The notes below the pieces were generated by a model, which did not search any database, was not told the origin of the DNA, and was given only the letters and a program-made list of their open reading frames with translations. From the NCBI RefSeq assembly GCF_003957255.1, contig NZ_QDIE01000001.1:1-64000 (forward strand): a DNA stretch of 64,000 bases, read 5' to 3'. Positions 17,967 through 25,502 of the stretch are shown here, piece after piece; position 1 is the first letter of the stretch; every line of letters starts with the position of its first letter. A program made the translations under genes and the position numbers. This stretch comes from Actinotignum sanguinis. Its GTDB lineage: Bacteria; Actinomycetota; Actinomycetes; Actinomycetales; Actinomycetaceae.

Positions 17967-18943
17967 CGAGTTTCCCCCTCCCCCGGCCCGGCAGCTTCGC
18001 CCAGGTTAATGAGATTCTCTACACGGCGGTCCCATTCCTCACGCAGCTCACCGGGTGCAGCGAGGCGCACATCCACCCCGTAAAAAGCAAGATATTCGAA
18101 AATGCGATTAAGGCCCACGGTGGAGAATCGGTAGGCCGACCATCCCGCTGGGGCCGGCGCCTGCGCGCGGCTGAGTTTTTCCCCGCGGGCGGTAAGCGCC
18201 GCGGCGGCACCGTCGCGAATATGAAGAATAATATCGACATCGAAGTGGTCACCGCCTACTTCCCCCCGTGGGAACTCGCATGGCTCACCTACGCTGAGAG
18301 TTCCGGCGATCACGCGACCGAGGCGGAAAGTTCGCTCATCCCACGGGCCGAACGCCTCGCCGCGCCCCGCCCGCGAACGCGCCAGCCCGGAAACATAGAA
18401 CATTCCGTAGTGTTCGGAGAAGTTCCACGGCTCGACTTCATAATGTTTGACCAGCCCAGGGCCGCGGCGGTAATCGAAGCGGACCCGGCGGCGGTACTGG
18501 AGGGCACGCGCCACCACCCGCGCGGCCGCACCACCCGGAATCCTAACCCGCAGGTGGGTGGGGACTGCGGCGTCGCCGTTTTCCGGCGGCGCTACCGCGA
18601 GCAGTTTCGCCACCCCCAGGCGTGCCGATTCACCTTGGGGATCGCCCGCCTCGATACTAGCGCGCAGAGCGTGGAGCACACCGGCCCCAATTCCGGTCAC
18701 CCGCGCGAGTACCGGAGCGGTCGAATCGTAAGAATAACGCCAGCGATCATCGAAAATAACGGGATACCCGGCTTCCCGCAGCTCATCAATATCGCGTTGG
18801 AAGGTGCGCAGATCGATTCCGGCTTCGGCGTAGGCCGGGATTCGCTCCATGAGTTCCGCCGCGGTAAGGAAACTACCGCGGCGAATCGTGTGGAGGAGCG
18901 CGAGCTGACGTTCGCGGCGCCGGCGTGTCTCTTTCTGCTTCAC
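17963..18943 (-). CDS. pafB: WYL-domain transcriptional activator PafB
   Basis: A 326-residue regulator. The N-terminal helix-turn-helix region (RRRERQLALLHTI, RTFQRDIDEL) is followed by a WYL domain (RVRFDYRRGPG, VEPWNFSEHYGMFYVSG) and a WCX-like C-terminus. The GTG start at 18943 has no Shine-Dalgarno sequence. Instead TAGGCT (minus strand, 18955-18950) sits 6 nt upstream, which predicts a leaderless transcript. It is divergent from the DUF3866-like gene with only 33 bp between start codons, so each promoter's -35 region would lie in the neighbour's coding sequence. Confidence 0.88.
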   Translation of the reverse strand: MKQKETRRRRERQLALLHTIRRGSFLTAAELMERIPAYAEAGIDLRTFQRDIDELREAGYPVIFDDRWRYSYDSTAPVLARVTGIGAGVLHALRASIEAGDPQGESARLGVAKLLAVAPPENGDAAVPTHLRVRIPGGAAARVVARALQYRRRVRFDYRRGPGLVKHYEVEPWNFSEHYGMFYVSGLARSRAGRGEAFGPWDERTFRLGRVIAGTLSVGEPCEFPRGEVGGDHFDVDIILHIRDGAAAALTARGEKLSRAQAPAPAGWSAYRFSTVGLNRIFEYLAFYGVDVRLAAPGELREEWDRRVENLINLGEAAGPGEGETR

Positions 18944-18949
18944 GATCCC

Positions 18950-18969
18950 AGCCTAGCCGACGGTAGAGT
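18950..18969. promoter_or_regulatory. Back-to-back -10 elements of pafB and the DUF3866-like gene
   Basis: On the minus strand TAGGCT (18955-18950) precedes the pafB GTG by 6 nt. On the plus strand TAGAGT (18964-18969) precedes GTG 18977 by 7 nt. Both fit TANNNT -10 boxes with the start codon at the expected +1. No -35 consensus is visible for either. Confidence 0.6.
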
Positions 18970-18976
18970 TAAAGCC

Positions 18977-20095
18977 GTGATGATGTGGCGGAGAGGGAGA
19001 ATTCTTTCCCTGGGCAAAACATGGCGTGGGGCGCGCGAAGCCGAAGTGGAGCTTGAGGATGGTACCCGCGGGCGAGCGCTGGCCTATCCTGAACTCGTCG
19101 GCGAGCCGGAGGTCGGTGATACCGTGCTGCTTCAGGCAAGTGCCGCCGCGCGCGGGCTGGGCACCGGCGGTTATTTCTTTGTATGCGCGATTCCCGAGCG
19201 CTTGCCCGCAGACTCCTCCACGCCCGGCCATATTGTCAAGGCCCGCTACACCCCGCTCCAATACCTCACCCTGGGTGTTGATGAACAGAATTCTCCCCAC
19301 CACGAGCTGCTGCGCGAGGCTGATTCCATTAGCGGGATGCCGGTGGTGGCCGCAGATTTGCATTCGGCGCTTCCCGCGATTGCTGCCGGGGTGCACGCGC
19401 GCGTGCCGAACGCGCGTATCGCGTATGTGATGGACGACGGCGGAGCTCTGCCCGCCTGGTTCTCACGCACCGCTGCGCAATTGGAAGGTCTCGGCCTTAT
19501 CCTGGGCACAATTTCGTGCGGGCAGGCCTTCGGGGGGAAGCTCGAAGCTGTCACGATGTATACGGCCTTACTGGCGGCGCGCCTGGTTTGGCACGCGGAT
19601 GTAGCCGTAGTGGCGCAGGGGCCGGGGAATTTGGGAACGGATACCCGGTGGGGATTTTCCGGCACACGAGTCGGTGAGCATCTCAACGCCGCCGATACCC
19701 TGGGAGGAATCCCGATTGCGGCCTTGCGGATGTCGAGCGCGGATAGGCGGGAGCGCCACCTGGGACTTTCCCATCACAGCGTGACGGCACTCACGCGAGT
19801 GGCGCGCTGCCAGGTGAGCTGCCCGGTTCCGGTGCTCGGCGAGGATGCGCTCTCCCGAGCGGTACCAGCTGACGTGGCCGCGCGTCTGGGCGGGCAGCTG
19901 GAGGAACTTTTCCGAGCACCCCACTTGGAACGTGTGGATATAGAGGCGAGTGCGGTAGCGAGCGCCCTCGCGGACTTCCCGGTACGGCTGTCCACGATGG
20001 GGCGCTCGCTCACCGCCGATCCCCTCAATTTCTTAGCGGCCGGCGCGGCCGGCTACACGGCCGGGGAGCTGGTGGCGCGGGCTCAGCAGAGTTGA
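18977..20095 (+). CDS. DUF3866 family protein
   Basis: A protein of about 372 residues of unknown function, beginning MMMWRRGRILSLGKTWRG. An N-terminal segment with an acidic small-barrel look (about 1-80) is followed by an alpha/beta region with PVVAADLHSALPAIAAG, RIAYVMDDGGALPAWFSR and the Gly-rich VAQGPGNLGTDTRWGFSGTRVGEHLNA. I recognise this as the DUF3866 group, often found beside pafBC/helY-type loci in Actinobacteria. GTG 18977 is chosen because TAGAGT lies 7 nt upstream (leaderless); ATG 18980 is an alternative. The frame stays open much further upstream through pafB antisense, which is not coding. It has no signal peptide or membrane segment. Function unknown. Confidence 0.8.
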   Translation: MMMWRRGRILSLGKTWRGAREAEVELEDGTRGRALAYPELVGEPEVGDTVLLQASAAARGLGTGGYFFVCAIPERLPADSSTPGHIVKARYTPLQYLTLGVDEQNSPHHELLREADSISGMPVVAADLHSALPAIAAGVHARVPNARIAYVMDDGGALPAWFSRTAAQLEGLGLILGTISCGQAFGGKLEAVTMYTALLAARLVWHADVAVVAQGPGNLGTDTRWGFSGTRVGEHLNAADTLGGIPIAALRMSSADRRERHLGLSHHSVTALTRVARCQVSCPVPVLGEDALSRAVPADVAARLGGQLEELFRAPHLERVDIEASAVASALADFPVRLSTMGRSLTADPLNFLAAGAAGYTAGELVARAQQS

Positions 20096-20140
20096 GCTGC
20101 GTGCCCGGTAGGCCGGTGGCACGCAGCTGCGTCGTCGTTC

Positions 20141-21193
20141 TTAATGCGCGGAGTTACCGGTCAGATCAACGAAAGCATCGGCCGCGGCAACCGGTTCGCG
20201 TAACAGTTTCTCAGACATAAACGTGGCCATCGCTTCCCAGCGCCGTGCGTCCTGCACCCCGAGCGGGGTACGTCCCGCATACAGCTCAATGGTATTCGCG
20301 AGGACTTTTTCGGCAGCGGTGGCGTTATCCGCTTCGCGCAAAGCCGGAACATGCTTTGCGGTGATCTCCACGGTTTCCTTCGGGTTGCTGCGCGCGAAGT
20401 TCACGGCGCGGTCGAGCGCTCCGAGCATGCGGGTGAAATCGTCACGATGGGCGTCGACGGTGGGGCGCAGCGAACCGAGTCCCACCCCGACAAGCGGCAG
20501 TCCGCCCGGGAGCATCTCGATGGTGCGCACCGGCACCCCCTGGCGTTCCACGCTGGGAACATCGGAGTTGCGGAAACCGATAATTGCGTCCACCTCCCCA
20601 CTGGCCAGGGCGGCGGCCTGGGTGTAGCCGATGTAGTTCACGCTGATATCTGATTCAGTCCAGTTATGTGCGGCCATGAGCGCCTGGAGCGCATAGTAGT
20701 TTTCCCCGTACGGACCGGGCAGCCCAATGCGGCGTCCAGCCAGGTCAGCTGCATTTTGAATCGGGGAATCGGCCGGCACGATGAGGGTGACGGGATAAGC
20801 CTGGTACATCGTTGCCCAATTGACGACGTCGATACCGTTGGAGCGACCCTCCATCATTTCGTCACCGCCGGCAAAAACCACATCTTCACTCCCGCTGGAG
20901 AGCGCGCCGAGGAGGGATTCTTGGGCGCCGTGGTGACGCAGCGTGATATCAAGCCCAGCTTCGCGGAAATAGCCCTGGTCTTCAGCCACGTAGAAGGGCG
21001 CGAATTGGATATCCGGAACGTAGGTGAGACCGACGGTGAGGGAGGCGGTGGCGCTCGCGGTAGGTTGCTGCACGGCGGCGGAGGGCGAGCTGCTTTCACC
21101 GGCTTTGTTCCCGGAGCCGCCTCCCGCGCCGCCTCCCGCACATCCGGCGAGCCCGAGGGCAGCGGTCGCGAGTGTGGCAATGAGTCGTTTCAT
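20141..21193 (-). CDS. ribY: Flavin ABC transporter substrate-binding lipoprotein, RibY-like
   Basis: A 350-residue NMT1/THI5-like substrate-binding protein with a lipoprotein signal peptide: lipobox LAGC with C18, followed by a Gly/Ser-rich linker. The mature part has the THI5 fold pattern (YVPDIQFAPFYVAEDQGYFREAGLDI near the start, then ENYYALQALM). Such proteins bind thiamine precursors, riboflavin or aromatic anions. The FMN riboswitch upstream of the operon points to riboflavin, as in predicted RibXY systems. ATG 21193 follows AAAGGACACCC; the longer open frame is not needed. No ATPase gene is present, so a shared one must be used. It is preceded by ribX with a gap of about 90 bp. Confidence 0.8.
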   Translation of the reverse strand: MKRLIATLATAALGLAGCAGGGAGGGSGNKAGESSSPSAAVQQPTASATASLTVGLTYVPDIQFAPFYVAEDQGYFREAGLDITLRHHGAQESLLGALSSGSEDVVFAGGDEMMEGRSNGIDVVNWATMYQAYPVTLIVPADSPIQNAADLAGRRIGLPGPYGENYYALQALMAAHNWTESDISVNYIGYTQAAALASGEVDAIIGFRNSDVPSVERQGVPVRTIEMLPGGLPLVGVGLGSLRPTVDAHRDDFTRMLGALDRAVNFARSNPKETVEITAKHVPALREADNATAAEKVLANTIELYAGRTPLGVQDARRWEAMATFMSEKLLREPVAAADAFVDLTGNSAH

Positions 21194-21282
21194 GGGTGTC
21201 CTTTCTTGTGTTGCGCTTCTGTGCGCGAGTTTCCTGCTGGGGTGCGAGCTGTGGCTGTGATGGCCTCGGTAACGCACCGCAG

Positions 21283-22086
21283 TTAACGCACCGCAGCGGT
21301 GACGTGTTTTTCGACGGTAAAGATGAGGAGGTAGATACTGATGGCGGCGGCGGCCATAACAACGATGACGGCGAACATTCCGGTGATATCTCCGGTGGGT
21401 TGGGCACGCGAGAGTTCGGTGCCCAGGCCCGCTCCCCCGATGATCATTTCTCCAACGACGGCGCCGGTGATGGACAGGGTGAATCCGGTGCGTAGGCCGG
21501 CCAGGATGGAGGGCGCAGCCAGGGGCACGATGATGGGGAAAAGGAGGCTGAGGCGAGCTGCGCCGTCGAGCCGAGCTGCGGCGATAACATCGCGGTCAAT
21601 GGCATGCACGCCCACCGAGGTGGAAACGATAATCGGGAAGATAACCATGATGGTGCACAGCACTACGATGGAGGGCATCCCGTAGCCAATCCAGACGACG
21701 AGGAGGGGCGCGAGGGCGACGGCGGGGACTGCTTGCGAAGCGGCGAGGAAGGGCTGGAGTGCGCTATTGAGCAGACGCCAGCGCGCTAGGGCGATGCCGA
21801 GGGGAACTCCGAGGAGGGCAGCCCAGGCACACCCGGTGAGGGCCGCGGCGAGGGTGTTTCCTAGCGCGGTGAGGAGGTAGGGAGGGTGAGCGCCAAGTCC
21901 GAGGAGTGCGGTCGCTAGGCGGTGCCCGACCGCGCGAGGTGCGGGGAAGAGGTGGTCGGGTACCAGCTGGGCGCTAGTGACTGCCGACCAGAGGAGAAAA
22001 ACCGCGAGGAGAGAGAGTGCGGCGGGTACCCACGCGGTGCGAGGAGAGCGCGGGCGCGGGTGAGAGTTGCGGCGCACGGTGTTCAC
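21283..22086 (-). CDS. ribX: Flavin ABC transporter permease, RibX-like
   Basis: A 267-residue BPD-type permease with about six membrane segments. The cytoplasmic coupling motif region reads DRDVIAAARLDGAARLSLLFPIIVPLAAPSILAG when split over the EAA loop (ARLDGA, then IIVPLAAP). It is first in the operon after an FMN riboswitch at 22191-22306. GTG 22086 is chosen, with AGGAA upstream at about 22096-22100; an alternative GTG lies at 22077, and the open frame extends into the leader without support. The 3' end carries a 13-bp direct repeat (TAACGCACCGCAG twice around 21269-21295). Confidence 0.82.
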   Translation of the reverse strand: MNTVRRNSHPRPRSPRTAWVPAALSLLAVFLLWSAVTSAQLVPDHLFPAPRAVGHRLATALLGLGAHPPYLLTALGNTLAAALTGCAWAALLGVPLGIALARWRLLNSALQPFLAASQAVPAVALAPLLVVWIGYGMPSIVVLCTIMVIFPIIVSTSVGVHAIDRDVIAAARLDGAARLSLLFPIIVPLAAPSILAGLRTGFTLSITGAVVGEMIIGGAGLGTELSRAQPTGDITGMFAVIVVMAAAAISIYLLIFTVEKHVTAAVR

Positions 22087-22190
22087 GTTCCAGTTCCTGA
22101 CCTTCCCGATGGCCGGGAACTTTGAAGCCGGGAGACGCTGACGCCACGGCGCGCCAAAATTGCGTAGCCGAAGCGGGGCTTGGAGCCCCT

Positions 22191-22306
22191 CGATGCGCCT
22201 CCCATCCGGACTATTACCGTCGGTTGGGGAATTCCACCCCATCGGCCACGTGCGTGGTTCGCGGACTGTTACCGCCGGTTCAGACTTTCACTGACCCCGG
22301 TGCATC
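22191..22306 (-). promoter_or_regulatory. FMN riboswitch (RFN element)
   Basis: The minus strand carries the hallmark segments of the RFN aptamer in order: CAGTGAAAGTCTGAACCGGC, GGTAACAGTCCGCGA, GGGGTGGAATTCCCCAACCG, ACGGTAATAGTCCGGATGGG and AGG. P1 pairs CGATGC (22306-22301) with GCATCG (22196-22191). A short hairpin, GGGGCT/AGCCCC at 22189-22175, follows directly and may be part of the expression platform. A second, TTCCCG/CGGGAA at 22119-22103, precedes the ribX ribosome site. There is no clear T-run, so translational control is more likely than termination. It predicts repression of ribXY when FMN is plentiful. Confidence 0.93.
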
Positions 22307-22348
22307 GTGTTCTATATTAGCTCGTCGCGTGCGGGCGTGCACCCGTTG

Positions 22349-23023
22349 TTAATGCGCCGCGTGCTGGCACGCACCTGTGGCTAATTCGCGGAGCTTCTCT
22401 ACTTCAGCGTAGGCATCTTCCGCGCGGAAAACGGCTGAACCCGCCACGAAGTTATTAGCTCCAGCAGTGGCCGCTTGTTCGATGGTCGCGCGGGAGATAC
22501 CGCCGTCCACTTGAATCCACACGTCCAGGCCGGCTGCTTCGATCGCGCGGCGGGTGCGGGTAACTTTCGGCATCATCGATTCGATGAAACTTTGCCCGCC
22601 GAATCCAGGTTCCACGGTCATAATGAGGACCATGTCGAATTCGTTGAGAATGTCGATGTACGGCTCGATGGGCGTTGCCGGTTTGATGGCGAGTCCGGCG
22701 CGGGCGCCTTGCGCGCGTAGTTCGCGGGCAAGACGTAGCGGGGCTTGGCAGGCTTCGGCGTGGAAGGTGACGGAGGCAGCTCCTGCTTCCGCGTAGGCGG
22801 GCGCCCAGTGATCGGGGTTCTCGATCATGAGGTGGGCATCGAGCGGGACCGCGGTTGCCTGTGCCGTAGCTTCGAAAATAGGCAGACCGAGGGCAAGGTT
22901 GGGAACAAAGTGATTGTCCATAATATCCACGTGCACGAAATCAGCGTTGGAGATTTTCTCCAGTTCATCAGCTAGATGCCCAAAATCGCAGTTGAGGATA
23001 GATGGGGAAATCTTCACGTCCAT
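22349..23023 (-). CDS. rpe: Ribulose-phosphate 3-epimerase
   Basis: A 224-residue TIM-barrel enzyme of the pentose phosphate pathway interconverting D-ribulose 5-phosphate and D-xylulose 5-phosphate. Signatures: [29 protein letters not shown] (catalytic Asp and metal His), [19 protein letters not shown] and QVDGGIS. ATG 23023 has GAAAGGAT upstream; the longer frame overlaps rsmB without a site. It lies 13 bp after rsmB and ends the mihF-to-rpe run of core genes. The riboswitch-ribXY unit begins just downstream on the same strand. Confidence 0.95.
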   Translation of the reverse strand: MDVKISPSILNCDFGHLADELEKISNADFVHVDIMDNHFVPNLALGLPIFEATAQATAVPLDAHLMIENPDHWAPAYAEAGAASVTFHAEACQAPLRLARELRAQGARAGLAIKPATPIEPYIDILNEFDMVLIMTVEPGFGGQSFIESMMPKVTRTRRAIEAAGLDVWIQVDGGISRATIEQAATAGANNFVAGSAVFRAEDAYAEVEKLRELATGACQHAAH

Positions 23024-23036
23024 GATGGTGATCCTT

Positions 23037-24485
23037 TCAGGAGCGCCGTGATGCTGGCGCGAATTCGGGTGCGGATGCGGATTTGAGGATGCGTGCCATA
23101 TACATGGCATCCGTGTGATGGATATCAGGCCACAGTTGCACGGTCATTCCACGAGAGGCAACCGGGCGCAGGGCTCGCCGGTTCGCGGTGACGGTGACGT
23201 CGCCAAGTTCCGCGCCCGCGGTGCGTTCCAGGAACGCGGCGATGACATCGCGGGTTTCCGCGAGCACCGGGGAACAGGTGGTGTAGAGCAATAGCCCGCC
23301 CGGACGCAGGGCACGGTAGGCGGAGTCGAGGAGCTCGCCTTGGAGTTGCGTCAGTGCAGCCAGGTCGCTTTCTTTTTTGCGCCACCGAGCTTCGGGGCGA
23401 CGGCGCAGTGCCCCCAAGCCAGAACATGGGGCATCCACGAGGATCCGATCATAGCTATCGGGTTCCTGAGCGCCAATATCCCGCCCATCGCCTTCGCGCA
23501 GGGCGACGGTATCCGCCCAGGGTGCAATATTTTCTTCAACGAGATCAAGGCGGTGAGCCTGGGGTTCATTTGCGAACACCCGAGCACCGCGCCGTGCCGC
23601 AGTAGCAGCAATAGTTGCGGTTTTCCCTCCCGGGCCGGCGCACATATCCAACCAGGATTTATCCTTCCCGGATATGGAGGCCTCCGTGACAATGGCGGAA
23701 ATGAGCTGCGAGCCCTCATCCTGGACACCGGCGACCCCGTCGCGTACGGGCCAGAGCCGGTGCGGGTCACCGGAGGCTAGGAGCACCGCGCTGGGTACCA
23801 GATAGGGATCTTCCCACGTCATTTTGGCGCGCTCAATCCTGGCTTTGAGGTGTTCGGGTGAGATATTGCGACAGGCTAAAGCTACTTTCGCGGGCGTGTT
23901 ATTCGCTTCGAGAACGGCTTCCACTTCGGTGGAGCGCCCGGCTGCCGCGAGCGAAGATTCCAGCTGCCGCACGATCCAGCGCGGATGCGAATGCCACACC
24001 GCCAGGAACTCTTCCCTAGATGCCGTGCTATTTTCAATGATCCCACGCCAGGCATTCCGACGCTCGGACACCCTCCGCAACACGGCGTTGACGAAACCGG
24101 CGATTCCCTGACCTAGTTCATTGCGAGCTAGCGCAACTGTTTCATTAATCGCCGCGTGAGGTGGTGTTTTCAGCTCAATGAGCTGGTAGCAGCCTAGACG
24201 GAGTAGATCGAGGGCACGCGGATCGATATCCGCGAGGGTACGGCCTTGGGAACAGCGGGCGATCATGGCATCCCACCGGCCTTGCAGTCGCAAGGTTCCG
24301 TAAGCCAGATTGGTGGCGAAGGCCGCGTCGCTTCGATTGAGACGCGCCCGGCTCACCATACCCGGAAGGATGAGATTAGCGTAAGCATCTTCAGTATTAA
24401 CAGCCCGTAATGCATCATAGGCAACGAGACGTGCGTGGTTCGATGACTGGCGGCGCGGCACCCAGCCGGCAGGACGCTCATTCAT
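23037..24485 (-). CDS. rsmB: 16S rRNA m5C methyltransferase (RsmB/Sun/Fmu)
   Basis: A 482-residue protein with an N-terminal NusB-like RNA-binding domain (about 15-150) and a SAM-dependent methyltransferase domain. Catalytic motifs: [18 protein letters not shown] and [14 protein letters not shown] with the conserved cysteines, and SAM-binding [12 protein letters not shown]. It methylates a cytosine in 16S rRNA. The start overlaps the fmt end by 8 bp. The order fmt-rsmB-rpe is conserved in Actinobacteria. Confidence 0.94.
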   Translation of the reverse strand: MNERPAGWVPRRQSSNHARLVAYDALRAVNTEDAYANLILPGMVSRARLNRSDAAFATNLAYGTLRLQGRWDAMIARCSQGRTLADIDPRALDLLRLGCYQLIELKTPPHAAINETVALARNELGQGIAGFVNAVLRRVSERRNAWRGIIENSTASREEFLAVWHSHPRWIVRQLESSLAAAGRSTEVEAVLEANNTPAKVALACRNISPEHLKARIERAKMTWEDPYLVPSAVLLASGDPHRLWPVRDGVAGVQDEGSQLISAIVTEASISGKDKSWLDMCAGPGGKTATIAATAARRGARVFANEPQAHRLDLVEENIAPWADTVALREGDGRDIGAQEPDSYDRILVDAPCSGLGALRRRPEARWRKKESDLAALTQLQGELLDSAYRALRPGGLLLYTTCSPVLAETRDVIAAFLERTAGAELGDVTVTANRRALRPVASRGMTVQLWPDIHHTDAMYMARILKSASAPEFAPASRRS

Positions 24486-25434
24486 GGTGGCCTTCCTTCA
24501 CTTCAGCATCGAAACGGGTGTGCTCGGCAAGGCGGGCACCGTTAAGCCAGGCGGAGGCATCCATATGGGCCTTGCCAGGCGGGGCAACCCGGCGCAATTG
24601 CACGGTTCCTTCCCCGCAGCCGATAACACCACCCGGGCCGATTTCGCCCGGTGCCAAGTTTAGGGGTGCTGTAGGCGCTTCAGGCACAACCACGTGCACT
24701 GATTCGATTTTAAAGCGCTGGCCGTTGAGGGTGGTCCACGCCCCGGGGGCCGGGTTGGCGGCGCGAACCCGATCCGCAATACGCTGGGCGGGCCACTCCC
24801 AATTCACTCGCGCCCAGGAAGAATCGAATTGGGGCGCGAGGGTAACTTCCCCAGTTTGGGGTTGTGCGTGGGCGTTACCGGCCGCGATGGCATGGAGAGT
24901 ATCGCTCAATTGGCGCGCCCCGGATTGTGCCAGGCGGGCCAGCAGTTCTCCAGCGGTTTCTTCCGCCCCGATCCGGGTGGCTTCACTCGCGAAAACGGGG
25001 CCGGTATCCAGGCCTTGTTCAATTTGAAAGACGCTGGTTCCGGTGGTGGTATCCCCCGCGGCAATCGCGTAATTGACCGGCGCGGCCCCCCGCCAGCGCG
25101 GCAAGAGGGAGAAATGCAGGTTGAGCCAACCGTAGCGCGGCACCGTGAGGAGCGCGGGCGGAATGATGAGCCCGTAGGCAACTACCGCCACAGCTTCGGG
25201 GGCGAGCTGGGCGATCTGGTCCTGAGCGGTGCTGTCCTTTAAGGTACGGGGGGTGAGCACGGGAAGGTCTAGTTCTGTTGCCACGCGGTGTACCGGCGAG
25301 GGAGTCAACACGCGTTTGCGCCCTTGGGCAGCTGGAGCGCGGGTAAGCACCCCAGCGATATCGAAACCTTCATCATGCAGGAGTTTTAAGGACGGAACCG
25401 CGGTCTCCGGTGTGCCTGCGAATAGTATTCTCAC
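24478..25434 (-). CDS. fmt: Methionyl-tRNA formyltransferase
   Basis: A 318-residue enzyme that formylates initiator Met-tRNA with 10-formyltetrahydrofolate. N-terminal MRILFAGTPETAVPSL and the catalytic segment NLHFSLLPRWRGAAPVNYAI are typical, as is the later DTGPVFASEATRI. The C-terminal OB-like domain begins near PGEIGPGGVIGCGEG. Length is normal. It sits about 70 bp after priA and overlaps rsmB. Confidence 0.95.
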   Translation of the reverse strand: MRILFAGTPETAVPSLKLLHDEGFDIAGVLTRAPAAQGRKRVLTPSPVHRVATELDLPVLTPRTLKDSTAQDQIAQLAPEAVAVVAYGLIIPPALLTVPRYGWLNLHFSLLPRWRGAAPVNYAIAAGDTTTGTSVFQIEQGLDTGPVFASEATRIGAEETAGELLARLAQSGARQLSDTLHAIAAGNAHAQPQTGEVTLAPQFDSSWARVNWEWPAQRIADRVRAANPAPGAWTTLNGQRFKIESVHVVVPEAPTAPLNLAPGEIGPGGVIGCGEGTVQLRRVAPPGKAHMDASAWLNGARLAEHTRFDAEVKEGHHE

Positions 25435-25502
25435 GTATCAATCCTACCTAGTTCTTTTCTCAGCCTAGTCGAGTATGGATAGTTATCTCTGCCCCTGAGT
25501 GC

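Noticed and set aside
18221-18976. Extension of the DUF3866-like frame upstream through pafB
   Set aside because: It lies entirely antisense to pafB; the start at 18977 has a -10 element and fits the family N-terminus.
20141-21193. Substrate-binding protein as a thiamine-precursor binder (ThiY)
   Set aside because: The fold would allow it, but the leader is a clear FMN aptamer and no thi-box is present.
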